Assembly (NCBI GenBank): GCA_051009015.1
Contig: JBPCWZ010000046.1
Span: forward strand, 1 to 12,116
DNA from: JAHRAH01 sp051009015
Lineage (GTDB): Bacteria > Pseudomonadota > Gammaproteobacteria > Tethybacterales > Persebacteraceae
Direction of reading: 5' to 3'
DNA: 12,116 nucleotides
In this document: piece by piece, positions 6,062 to 12,116 of the stretch
Numbering within the stretch: the stretch's first letter is position 1
How the letters are laid out: the number at the start of each line of letters is the position of its first letter
The notes under the pieces: model-generated
The model's database searches: none
What the model saw: only the letters and a program-made list of their open reading frames with translations
Told to the model about the DNA's origin: nothing
Position numbers and translations under genes: made by a program

Positions 6062-6910
6062 TTATTTGCGGATTATTGTTGTTAGCATTGCCGTTAGCAT
6101 TAATCCGCAGCCGATTAGGGCTGTGGGGGTTAGGGGTTCTTTGTATAATGCGGCGGCGAAAAGTAAAGCGAAGACGGATTCCATTACCAGTATTACTCCG
6201 GCGCGGATTGGTGTTGTCCGGCGTTGGAAGTGGGTTTGCGCCCAGAAGGCGAAGACCGTCGCGCCCAGTGATGTTAGCAGAAAAGCAAAAAGCCAGTCGG
6301 CGCGCCATTGCCAGCGGAAATCTTCCCATATTAACGAACACAACAATGATAATAAGGCGACAACCGCAAACTGCGCCGCCGCCAGTTGTGCGCTTGATGC
6401 CGCTTCCGGCAGGCGCGATAAGATTAATAAATGCCATGCGATGAAAACCGAACAACCCAGTGTCAGCCAGTCGCCTGTGTTTATGCCGCCGTCCGCCGGG
6501 GATGTCAGAAACCATAAGCCGCCGACCGCCAGCAACACGCTTATCAATGCCCGCCTGTCGCGCGCCGCCGCCAGCATTACCCAGATAAGATAAAAGCCGG
6601 TGATGAATGCCGAGTTTGCCGACGAGGTGTAGACCAGCCCCCATGTTTGCAGGGCGAAAACGCCGAATAATAAAATGCCGAGCCAAATGCCGGTTTTGGT
6701 TGTTTGCATGGACGGCATCCCGCCCGCCGCGCCCGCCATCGGCAACATACAAAGCGCCGACAAGGCAAAACGCACCGCCAAAAAAGCAAATACCGGTATC
6801 TCGCTGATGGCTTCTTTTATCACCGGAAAAGTCCAGCCCCAGAAGACCGTCGCCATTAGCAGCATCCATTCCGCTTTGCGCCTTGCCTTGTTTGCCGCCG
6901 GAGTTGTCAT
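6062..6910 (-). CDS. EamA/DMT family inner-membrane transporter
   Basis: This 282-residue protein is predicted to have ten membrane helices, roughly at residues 13-33, 39-58, 74-90, 95-113, 120-136, 146-164, 175-195, 205-223, 236-255 and 262-280, arranged as two EamA halves. EWMLLMATVFWGWTFPVIK (14-32) is the usual first helix. GLVYTSSANSAFITGFYLIW (91-110) and ESVFALLFAAALYKEPLTP (244-262) are the signature segments of the two halves. Members export amino acids or other small metabolites, but the substrate cannot be told from sequence. The loop after helix 4 is a little shorter than in many relatives. The ATG at 6910 was chosen because upstream in-frame sequence is Lys/Gln/His-rich and unlike the family. 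It is divergent from infC and ends 4 bases from repeat copy 3. Confidence 0.92.
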   Translation of the reverse strand: MTTPAANKARRKAEWMLLMATVFWGWTFPVIKEAISEIPVFAFLAVRFALSALCMLPMAGAAGGMPSMQTTKTGIWLGILLFGVFALQTWGLVYTSSANSAFITGFYLIWVMLAAARDRRALISVLLAVGGLWFLTSPADGGINTGDWLTLGCSVFIAWHLLILSRLPEAASSAQLAAAQFAVVALLSLLCSLIWEDFRWQWRADWLFAFLLTSLGATVFAFWAQTHFQRRTTPIRAGVILVMESVFALLFAAALYKEPLTPTALIGCGLMLTAMLTTIIRK

Positions 6911-7029
6911 CTTGTTTTGGCATTCTATTACCAATATTTCGGCTTTTTGCCCGTTGTTGTGTTGTTGTTTTTTTGTTTGCTTATGCCGCTTGTTTGCGGG
7001 CGGCGGCGAAGATGGCGGCAAATGCGGGG

Positions 7030-7035
7030 TATAAT
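7030..7035 (+). promoter_or_regulatory. Candidate -10 element for infC
   Basis: A perfect TATAAT lies 59 bases before the TTG start of infC. No convincing TTGACA is found 15-19 bases upstream. If it is used, transcription starts near 7042, which excludes the in-frame ATG at 7022 as the start of translation. Confidence 0.55.
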
Positions 7036-7082
7036 CTGTCAATCGCCGCGATATTGCGGCGCGGTCAACAAGGAGACAACCG

Positions 7083-7087
7083 AAGGA
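7083..7087 (+). promoter_or_regulatory. Shine-Dalgarno that fixes the TTG start of infC
   Basis: AAGGA lies 6 bases before TTG at 7094, followed at once by codons for RINDEI, the conserved beginning of IF3. A second AGGAG at 7071-7075 is too far away for this start. Confidence 0.7.
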
Positions 7088-7093
7088 AATGCT

Positions 7094-7648
7094 TTGCGAA
7101 TAAACGACGAAATCACCGCCGCCGAAGTGCGCCTCATCAGCGCGGACGGCGGGCAAGTCGGTGTCATATCACTCTCCGCCGCGCGCGACCTCGCCGAAAA
7201 GGAAGGGGTGGATTTGGTGGAAATATCGCCGGATGCCAAGCCGCCGGTGTGCAAACTGCTGGATTATGGCAAGCACAAATATCGCGAAAACAAAAAACGC
7301 CACGAAGCGCGCGCGCGGCAAAAACAAACCGAAGTCAAAGAGATTAAGTTTCGCCTTTCCATCAGCAAGGCGGATTATGAAGTCAAACGGCGCAATGCCG
7401 AACGCTTTCTCGCCGAAGGCAATCGCGTCAAAGCCGCCGTGTTTTTTCGCGGGCGCGAGATTATCAAACAGGATATCGGGCGCGAACGCCTGCGGCAGTT
7501 TTCGCGCGAGTTGGAAGGATGCGCCGATGTTGAAAAGACGCCTGTTATGGAAGGCAGAAGATTGATGATGGTGCTGTCGCCCAAAAAGAAAGCAACGGAT
7601 AAACCGCAACCCGCTCCCGCCAAAAGTGCGGATAAAACGCCCGCTTGA
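7094..7648 (+). CDS. infC: Translation initiation factor IF-3, TTG start
   Basis: This 184-residue protein binds the 30S subunit, keeps the subunits apart and checks the initiator codon. The N-terminal domain is complete: RINDEITAAEVRLI (2-15), ARDLAEKEGVDLVEISPDA and PPVCKLLDYGKHKY. A basic linker KKRHEARARQKQ follows, then the C-terminal domain opening EVKEIKFRLSISKADYEVK, and KAAVFFRGREI and MEGRRLMMVLSPKK near the end. A Pro/Ala/Lys tail (ATDKPQPAPAKSADKTPA) extends slightly beyond the usual end. The only in-frame start that fits the family and the ribosome site is TTG; an ATG at 7089 is out of frame and stops after four codons. Rare starts allow IF3 to repress its own message in E. coli, where it is AUU. 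Unusually, rpmI and rplT do not follow; the next gene is convergent. Confidence 0.96.
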   Translation: MRINDEITAAEVRLISADGGQVGVISLSAARDLAEKEGVDLVEISPDAKPPVCKLLDYGKHKYRENKKRHEARARQKQTEVKEIKFRLSISKADYEVKRRNAERFLAEGNRVKAAVFFRGREIIKQDIGRERLRQFSRELEGCADVEKTPVMEGRRLMMVLSPKKKATDKPQPAPAKSADKTPA

Positions 7649-7690
7649 TTTGTCATTTTTTCGCATTGGCGGGAGTTTGACGGCATATTT

Positions 7691-8620
7691 TTATTGTTGC
7701 GGCGGGACGGGCCATAACCATGCGGCTCCGCGGACGCCGCTGGAATCTCCGTGTTTTGCCGGTTTGACGGGCGTGGAAAAATCGCCGCCGAAAACATAAG
7801 CGCGCATTAATTCCGGCAGGTTTTTGTATAGCCGCGCGACATTGGACATCCCGCCGCCGAGGACGATAATATCCGGGTCCAGCACATTGACAACCATCGC
7901 CAAACCCCGCGCCAGCCGGTCTTCATATCTGTCCAATGCCGCCGAACATTGCATATCGCCTTTTTCCGCCCGCTTTGCTATCTCTGTCGCCGGAAGGGTT
8001 TCGCCTTTGACATTTTTCGCGTAGTCGTTTTGCAAGCCGGTGCCGGAAATGAAAGTTTCGCAACAACCGCGCCGCCCGCAATAACATTCCGGTCCCGGAT
8101 ATTCATCGGCGCGCAGCCACGGCAAAGTGTTGTGCGCCCATTCTCCGGCGACGGCATTTGCGCCGTTTTGGGTTTTGCCGTTGATGGCGATGCCGCCGCC
8201 CGCGCCCGTGCCGATGATGACGGCAAAAACCGCCGCCATTCCTTTTGCCGCGCCGTCCGCCGCTTCGGATAGTGCCAGACAATTGGCATCGTTGGCTATG
8301 CGCACCGGTCGGCTTAATGCTTTTTGCAAATCATCGCAAACCGGCTTGCCGTTCATGCATGTGGTATTGCTGTTTTTGAGCATTCCCGTTTGTGGCGATT
8401 GTGCCCCCGGCGTGCAAATGCCGACCGGCGCATTGTCATCATCGGCAAGTTGGCGGACGATATCGGCGACGGTTTGCATAATGCCGTCATAGTTGTTTTT
8501 GGGTGTCGGAATGCGCAAGCGCCGCAATATCGCGCCGTCATCGGCGACAAGCGCGCCCTCAATCTTGCTGCCGCCCAAATCTATGCCGATGCGCCCGCCC
8601 ATCGCCGCTATTTTAACCAT
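7691..8620 (-). CDS. mak: ROK family fructokinase (Mak type)
   Basis: This 309-residue cytoplasmic sugar kinase is expected to phosphorylate fructose (also glucose or mannose less well) at C6 with ATP. RIGIDLGGSKIEG (10-22) is the phosphate-1 loop. IANDANCLALSEA (108-120) holds the catalytic base Asp111. FAVIIGTGAGGGIA (132-145) is the second ATP loop. The ROK zinc site is formed by His163 and the cysteines of ECYCGRRGC (178-186). DIIVLGGGMSN (250-260) and KHGDSSGVRGAAWLWP (289-304) match E. coli Mak almost word for word from memory, which is why the symbol is given. Two starts are possible, ATG at 8620 or ATG at 8602 (MGGRIGIDLGG, the usual length); neither has a good ribosome site. It is convergent with infC (42-base gap) and divergent from the adhesin. 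Confidence 0.93.
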   Translation of the reverse strand: MVKIAAMGGRIGIDLGGSKIEGALVADDGAILRRLRIPTPKNNYDGIMQTVADIVRQLADDDNAPVGICTPGAQSPQTGMLKNSNTTCMNGKPVCDDLQKALSRPVRIANDANCLALSEAADGAAKGMAAVFAVIIGTGAGGGIAINGKTQNGANAVAGEWAHNTLPWLRADEYPGPECYCGRRGCCETFISGTGLQNDYAKNVKGETLPATEIAKRAEKGDMQCSAALDRYEDRLARGLAMVVNVLDPDIIVLGGGMSNVARLYKNLPELMRAYVFGGDFSTPVKPAKHGDSSGVRGAAWLWPVPPQQ

Positions 8621-8674
8621 TGACGGCGGACAATGGAAAAACCGCCAATAATGCTATACCAAAAATGATATAAA

Positions 8675-8705
8675 AGTATAACGAAAAAACATATAACCTA
8701 TGCAA
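8675..8705 (-). promoter_or_regulatory. Weak candidate promoter for mak
   Basis: On the minus strand TTGCAT (8705-8700) and TATACT (8680-8675) are separated by 19 bases, slightly longer than ideal. The region is AT-rich and several other TATA-like words occur, so the exact choice is uncertain. Confidence 0.25.
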
Positions 8706-8713
8706 AATTAGGT
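8696..8713. promoter_or_regulatory. Small dyad, possible operator in the divergent region
   Basis: ACCTA (8696-8700) and TAGGT (8709-8713) form an inverted repeat with an 8-base spacer. It covers the -35 zone of the TATAAT at 8723 and of the opposite candidate promoter, where a regulator could block both. The arms are short enough to occur by chance. Confidence 0.25.
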
Positions 8714-8722
8714 GAAAAATTG

Positions 8723-8728
8723 TATAAT
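8723..8728 (+). promoter_or_regulatory. Candidate -10 element for the adhesin transcript
   Basis: A perfect TATAAT in an AT-rich stretch (8641-8730) that stands out from the GC-rich surroundings. The -35 position (8700-8705) reads ATGCAA, a poor match, so an activator may be needed. The transcript would start near 8735 and carry an untranslated leader of about 150 bases before the adhesin ATG. Confidence 0.5.
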
Positions 8729-8745
8729 ACACGCCGCTTTGATTT

Positions 8746-8889
8746 ATGGGTTTTTTATCTGACATGCAAGAGCGGATAGTTAGTCCGCCCGTTGATTCTT
8801 TTCCATCGCGCCCGGTGCGGGCGTGCGGGTGCTTGTTGCGGACGGGCTTGATGATTTGCCTCGCGGGTTGCCGGGGGCGGTTTTTATGA
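8746..8889 (+). CDS. Possible short leader frame overlapping the adhesin start
   Basis: A 47-codon frame begins with ATG at 8746 (or ATG at 8764) just after the candidate promoter and ends with TGA at 8887-8889, overlapping the adhesin ATG at 8886 as ATGA. The peptide starts MGFLSDMQERIVSPP and ends CLLRTGLMICLAGCRGRFL, with four cysteines and a short hydrophobic run. No Shine-Dalgarno is visible at either start and no family is recognised. ATGA coupling is used repeatedly in the glycan operon of this window, so the arrangement may be real, but chance is possible. Confidence 0.3.
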   Translation: MGFLSDMQERIVSPPVDSFPSRPVRACGCLLRTGLMICLAGCRGRFL

Positions 8890-11800
8890 TTCGCTACCGG
8901 CTGGCGTGCGGGTTTGCCGTTGTGTTGTTTTTGGCGCTGAGCGCCGAAGGTGATGTTGCGGGCGGGCGAACCATCGGGCACGATGCCGCCGGAAAAGCGC
9001 AGTTGCCGCTATCGGCTGGCGTTCGCCCGGGCTTTTCCTATGCTAACTGGCTACGGCATAAACATTATTATGATGATAATACGGATAGTAACGATACGAC
9101 AACCATTGCCGGCGGCGGCAGTTTTTGGAGCGATGTCGCTTCGCAGTTTTCAGCGCGCTTTGACGATACCGCCTCGCGGCGCGCGCAGGAGGTTTTGCCG
9201 GATGCCGATGGCGTGCGCGGCTGGATTATTGACGATGGCGGCGCATTCCATTTTGACGGATGGCGCGAAAGCCGCCGCGAAGAATGGCGGCAACTTCCGT
9301 CCGGCTTTTTGGGCGATGCCGAACAATCATTCGCCGATTCGCTGGCGGATGCGGCACAACGGCGGCTGGGCTTTGTCCGCCGCGCGCGGGTGGATTTGCA
9401 AACTTCGCTCGGCGGCAGAAAGGCGCAGGGCGCTTTGGATGCGGCGGGTGCTTTGCACGAAACAACCGAAACGCTTTTGGCGTGGCAGTTGCGCGGTTTT
9501 GCCGCCGCCGCCGACAGGGGCGGCAATGTCGGCGTGTTTTATCGTTTTGTGCATAAAGAGGATTTGCTCGGTTTTAATGTCTTCGCCGATTATCATAATG
9601 AGCGCGATGCTGGCGGCTTTTGGCGATGGTCGGCGGGCGGCGAGTATCAATCGCGTTATGGCGGCTTTTCGGCAAACTATTACGATGCGATAAGCGACAG
9701 CCGCCGCTTGCCCGGCGATATTGTCGCCTATACGCGCGGCGGATGGGATGCCGAAGTAGCATTGCGCGCGCCGATGACGGACGGCGTTTATGCCCATCTG
9801 GGCTATTACCGCTGGCGCGGCGAATATGGCGATGACGACGAAAGCGGCTTGCGCTGGGGGTTGAGTTATGCGCCGGGCGATGATTTGGCGGTCAAGGTGG
9901 AATATGACGCCGAGGCAAAACGCTGGGGCGGCAAGGTTTCATATACCCGCATTATCGGCGTGCCGGAAGAATCGCGCCGGCAGTTGTCGTTTGACCCGCG
10001 CGCGCATTTCTTTGACGCCGTCCGCCGCGAATACGGACAGCGCATCGGCAAAGCCCGCATAGCCGCCGCCGTTTCCTCCGCCGCTGCCACGATGATAGTG
10101 GAACAATCGGGCGCGGAAGTGCATTTGCATTCCGATGCTTTGTCGGCGGTTATCCGCCCGGGCCCGCCGTATCTGGTTTTGCAGAGGATACCGGCGATAG
10201 CCGAATTGACAACACTGACGATTAGCGGCGCATTTGCCAACTATCCCGCGCCGCTGGACGAAGACATAACGATAAGCATCGGCGGCGGCGGAAGCGCGGT
10301 CATCCGCCATCGCCAAAACAACTGGCGGCTGACTCTCCAATCGGAAACGCAAGCGGCATTTCGCCTTGGCGCATCGCTGCTTGCGGTGGAAAGCGGCGCG
10401 GGCGTTTTGCGATGGGCGGGCGCGCCTTTTTGGATGATGGCATCGGCGAGATTGACGATGACTTTGGGCGGCGGCGGGCTTGTGGCGTGGGATTTTTCGC
10501 GCACCGCGCCGACAATGCGGATAACTTTGTTTGAAGGCGGCATAACGACAAGCGGCGGCGGCGGCTTTACCATGCTGGTTTTGAATGATTCTTATGCCGT
10601 TGTTGACGGCGCGGGGACGGTGTCATGCGCCGACGGCGCTTTGCGTTCTTTGCCGAATGTGCAGGCGTATTGCGGGCAGTTGCCGGTTGTCGGCGCGGCG
10701 GTTGTTGTTCCCGCCTACCGGATGACGGCGGTTGCGACCATTACCGCGCCGCCGCCCGCATCTTTCGGCGGCGAGCCGGTGGCGGTTTCGCTGGCATCGC
10801 CGCGCGGGATATTTGACTTGCATAACTACACTGCGGGCAAATACGCGCTGAGCATAACAGTGTCAACTTTGTCCGGCATCGGTCTGACGGCGGATATCAG
10901 AGTGCGGGACGAAGGCGGCGCGTTTTTTGCCCTGCAGATGAAAGTGCCGGTTAGCATAGCGCGGGATTTGGGCGTGTCGGCGCGCGCTTTTGTGATGACT
11001 TCGGGGATGACGGCAACGGCGGCGCTTTTGTCCGGCAGGGGCGGGGTGCCGCCGTATCGTTTTGCCTTGTCGCCGCCGTCTCCGGCTTGGACGATGCCGA
11101 TAAGCGGCGCGCTTTTGTTTGACGGCACGGATGCGGCGGGCGAGTGGCTTTTGACAGTGCGGATGGACGATGTCATCGGCTCGCATCAGGCGGCGGCGGC
11201 TTTTGTTGTGGAAGTTATCAACCCGCCGCCTTTGACTTTGCGGGCGCGGAATGTTGTTTCGCTTTTGATAGTCGGGGGAGATAATTTGGCGGCGGTGTTG
11301 TCGGCTTCCGGTGGAGCGGGGGATTATGTTTATGGTTTGACCGGCGGGGGAGATGCCGCCGGTTTGCGCTTGGGTTTGGATAATGCATCCATTACTTTAT
11401 ACGCCGAAGGTTCGGGGGTGATAACTCTGACGGCATCGGTCAATGACAATCACAGCGCAACTTCTCCCGCATCATTATCATTGACAATTACCATTACCAG
11501 CGGATTATTTTTGCGTCAAGTTGGCGATTCTCTTTTATTGACGGCGCGGGCTGACAGGGGAGATAGTTTTGCCATAGCGACGGTAACAAGCATAGGCGGC
11601 GGCGACAGTTATACCTATTCATTGCCGGATGCGCCATCATACTTAAACATACATTCCCTCGGCGGCGGCGCATCTGCGCACATTGTCGCCGATAACAGAT
11701 TACCCGATGCGCCTTCGGTAATTACATTCAGCGCACAAGTCAATTCACCAAACGCCCCGGGCGGGCGCGAGAATGCGATAACGCAATTAACATTGACAGT

Positions 11801-12116
11801 TGTCAATCCGCCATTGGGTTTATCTTCCAATCAGTTGTTATCCACTCTTAAGTTAGGGGTATTGGATTCGGTTGTATCGTTGTCGGTATCGGGCGGTTCG
11901 GATGCGGGTTTTTCGGTAAGCGTTGCCGGTGTTGGCGGGGCGTCAATGACGGCGGGCATTGTGGATAAAGTTTTGCGGGTCTTTGGCGTATCGGCGGGTA
12001 TTGCTACCATTACCATAGGAGCGGAAGATGATTCGGCAAATACGACAATGGCGATTATTACCATCTCCTTCGCAACTTCGGTCAGCGTCAATAAAGCGGC
12101 GGAGTTTATCGGCGAT
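8886..12116 (+). CDS. Inverse autotransporter adhesin (intimin/invasin type), C-terminus beyond window
   Basis: The visible 1077 residues have no stop. Residues 1-20 are a signal peptide (MIRYRLACGFAVVLFLALSA). Residues 50-165 are acidic and Trp-rich. About 165-357 is the intimin-type barrel: LGFVRRARVDLQTSL (161-175), EDLLGFNVFADYHNERDAG (225-243), GGEYQSRYGGFSANYYD (251-267), GWDAEVALRAP (286-296), VYAHLGYYRWRGEYG (301-315), LRWGLSYAPGDDLAVKVEY (322-340) and KVSYTRIIG (350-358) match successive strands. FFDAVRREYGQRI (375-387) fits the linker after the barrel. Residues 388-690 are unrecognised and Gly-rich (GGGG at 466, 528 and 557), with two cysteines, 581 and 596. From about 696 come Ig/cadherin-like repeats ending in VINPP (778), TITITS (867) and VVNPP (972). 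In this family the barrel sits in the outer membrane and exports the C-terminal passenger. ATG 8886 is chosen for the signal peptide over GTG at 8823 or 8829. Confidence 0.9.
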   Translation, partial: MIRYRLACGFAVVLFLALSAEGDVAGGRTIGHDAAGKAQLPLSAGVRPGFSYANWLRHKHYYDDNTDSNDTTTIAGGGSFWSDVASQFSARFDDTASRRAQEVLPDADGVRGWIIDDGGAFHFDGWRESRREEWRQLPSGFLGDAEQSFADSLADAAQRRLGFVRRARVDLQTSLGGRKAQGALDAAGALHETTETLLAWQLRGFAAAADRGGNVGVFYRFVHKEDLLGFNVFADYHNERDAGGFWRWSAGGEYQSRYGGFSANYYDAISDSRRLPGDIVAYTRGGWDAEVALRAPMTDGVYAHLGYYRWRGEYGDDDESGLRWGLSYAPGDDLAVKVEYDAEAKRWGGKVSYTRIIGVPEESRRQLSFDPRAHFFDAVRREYGQRIGKARIAAAVSSAAATMIVEQSGAEVHLHSDALSAVIRPGPPYLVLQRIPAIAELTTLTISGAFANYPAPLDEDITISIGGGGSAVIRHRQNNWRLTLQSETQAAFRLGASLLAVESGAGVLRWAGAPFWMMASARLTMTLGGGGLVAWDFSRTAPTMRITLFEGGITTSGGGGFTMLVLNDSYAVVDGAGTVSCADGALRSLPNVQAYCGQLPVVGAAVVVPAYRMTAVATITAPPPASFGGEPVAVSLASPRGIFDLHNYTAGKYALSITVSTLSGIGLTADIRVRDEGGAFFALQMKVPVSIARDLGVSARAFVMTSGMTATAALLSGRGGVPPYRFALSPPSPAWTMPISGALLFDGTDAAGEWLLTVRMDDVIGSHQAAAAFVVEVINPPPLTLRARNVVSLLIVGGDNLAAVLSASGGAGDYVYGLTGGGDAAGLRLGLDNASITLYAEGSGVITLTASVNDNHSATSPASLSLTITITSGLFLRQVGDSLLLTARADRGDSFAIATVTSIGGGDSYTYSLPDAPSYLNIHSLGGGASAHIVADNRLPDAPSVITFSAQVNSPNAPGGRENAITQLTLTVVNPPLGLSSNQLLSTLKLGVLDSVVSLSVSGGSDAGFSVSVAGVGGASMTAGIVDKVLRVFGVSAGIATITIGAEDDSANTTMAIITISFATSVSVNKAAEFIGD

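Noticed and set aside
6917..7093. Upstream extension of infC to ATG 6917 or 7022
   Set aside because: The added residues have no IF3 similarity, overlap the EamA 5' region and precede the likely transcript start at about 7042; TTG 7094 has a proper ribosome site.
7624..7632. Possible uptake-signal word (AAGTGCGG-like) near the infC end
   Set aside because: A single imperfect match to the Pasteurellaceae word; no neisserial GCCGTCTGAA was seen, so it is consistent with chance.
7649..7690. Intrinsic terminator between convergent infC and mak
   Set aside because: Only a loose CCCGC/GCGGG pairing across about 25 bases and scattered T runs; no compact stem followed by a U tract in either direction.
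9068..11830. Several minus-strand and other-frame open stretches inside the adhesin region
   Set aside because: The plus frame beginning at 8886 is uninterrupted, has a signal peptide and recognisable barrel strands; the others are low-complexity shadows.

Overview
The window looks like chromosomal DNA of a Gram-negative proteobacterium. The evidence is an inverse autotransporter (intimin/invasin type) outer-membrane protein, family-25 lipooligosaccharide-type glycosyltransferases, a fructokinase that closely resembles E. coli Mak from memory, and intergenic repeats whose ends have the neisserial dRS3 pattern ATTCCC-N8-GGGAAT. I cannot assign a class or genus: no rRNA, no tRNA and no neisserial uptake word (GCCGTCTGAA) was seen.

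Positions 1-5804 are a minus-strand surface-glycan region. Read 5' to 3' it runs: a HinT-like HIT hydrolase, a GT4 glycosyltransferase, a SAM methyltransferase, a second methyltransferase-like protein, and two tandem paralogous GT25 glycosyltransferases. Three of the five junctions are ATGA stop/start overlaps and the other two gaps are 6 and 20 bases, so this is almost certainly one operon. Beyond a repeat element follows a GT2 glycosyltransferase. Together these genes could build and methylate a short surface oligosaccharide (LOS or O-chain like); the actual sugars cannot be read from the sequence.

Positions 6062-8620 hold housekeeping genes: an EamA/DMT transporter (minus), infC for translation initiation factor IF3 (plus, with a TTG start and no rpmI-rplT behind it), and a Mak-type ROK fructokinase (minus).

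From 8886 to the right edge runs one open frame (1077 residues visible, no stop in the window). It has a signal peptide, an intimin-type 12-strand barrel, an unrecognised Gly-rich region, and then roughly 90-100-residue Ig/cadherin-like repeats. It is a large surface adhesin preceded by an AT-rich regulatory region with a perfect TATAAT and a short upstream frame that overlaps its start codon.

The most unusual feature is a family of structured intergenic elements, three copies in one orientation (1-145 cut by the window edge, 1111-1343, 5837-6057). The two complete copies have perfect 25-base terminal inverted repeats; all copies carry several internal hairpins. Between copies the loops and some stems change while pairing is kept, and each copy lies 4-14 bases beyond the stop codon of a minus-strand gene. 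They resemble neisserial NIME/dRS3 elements in architecture.
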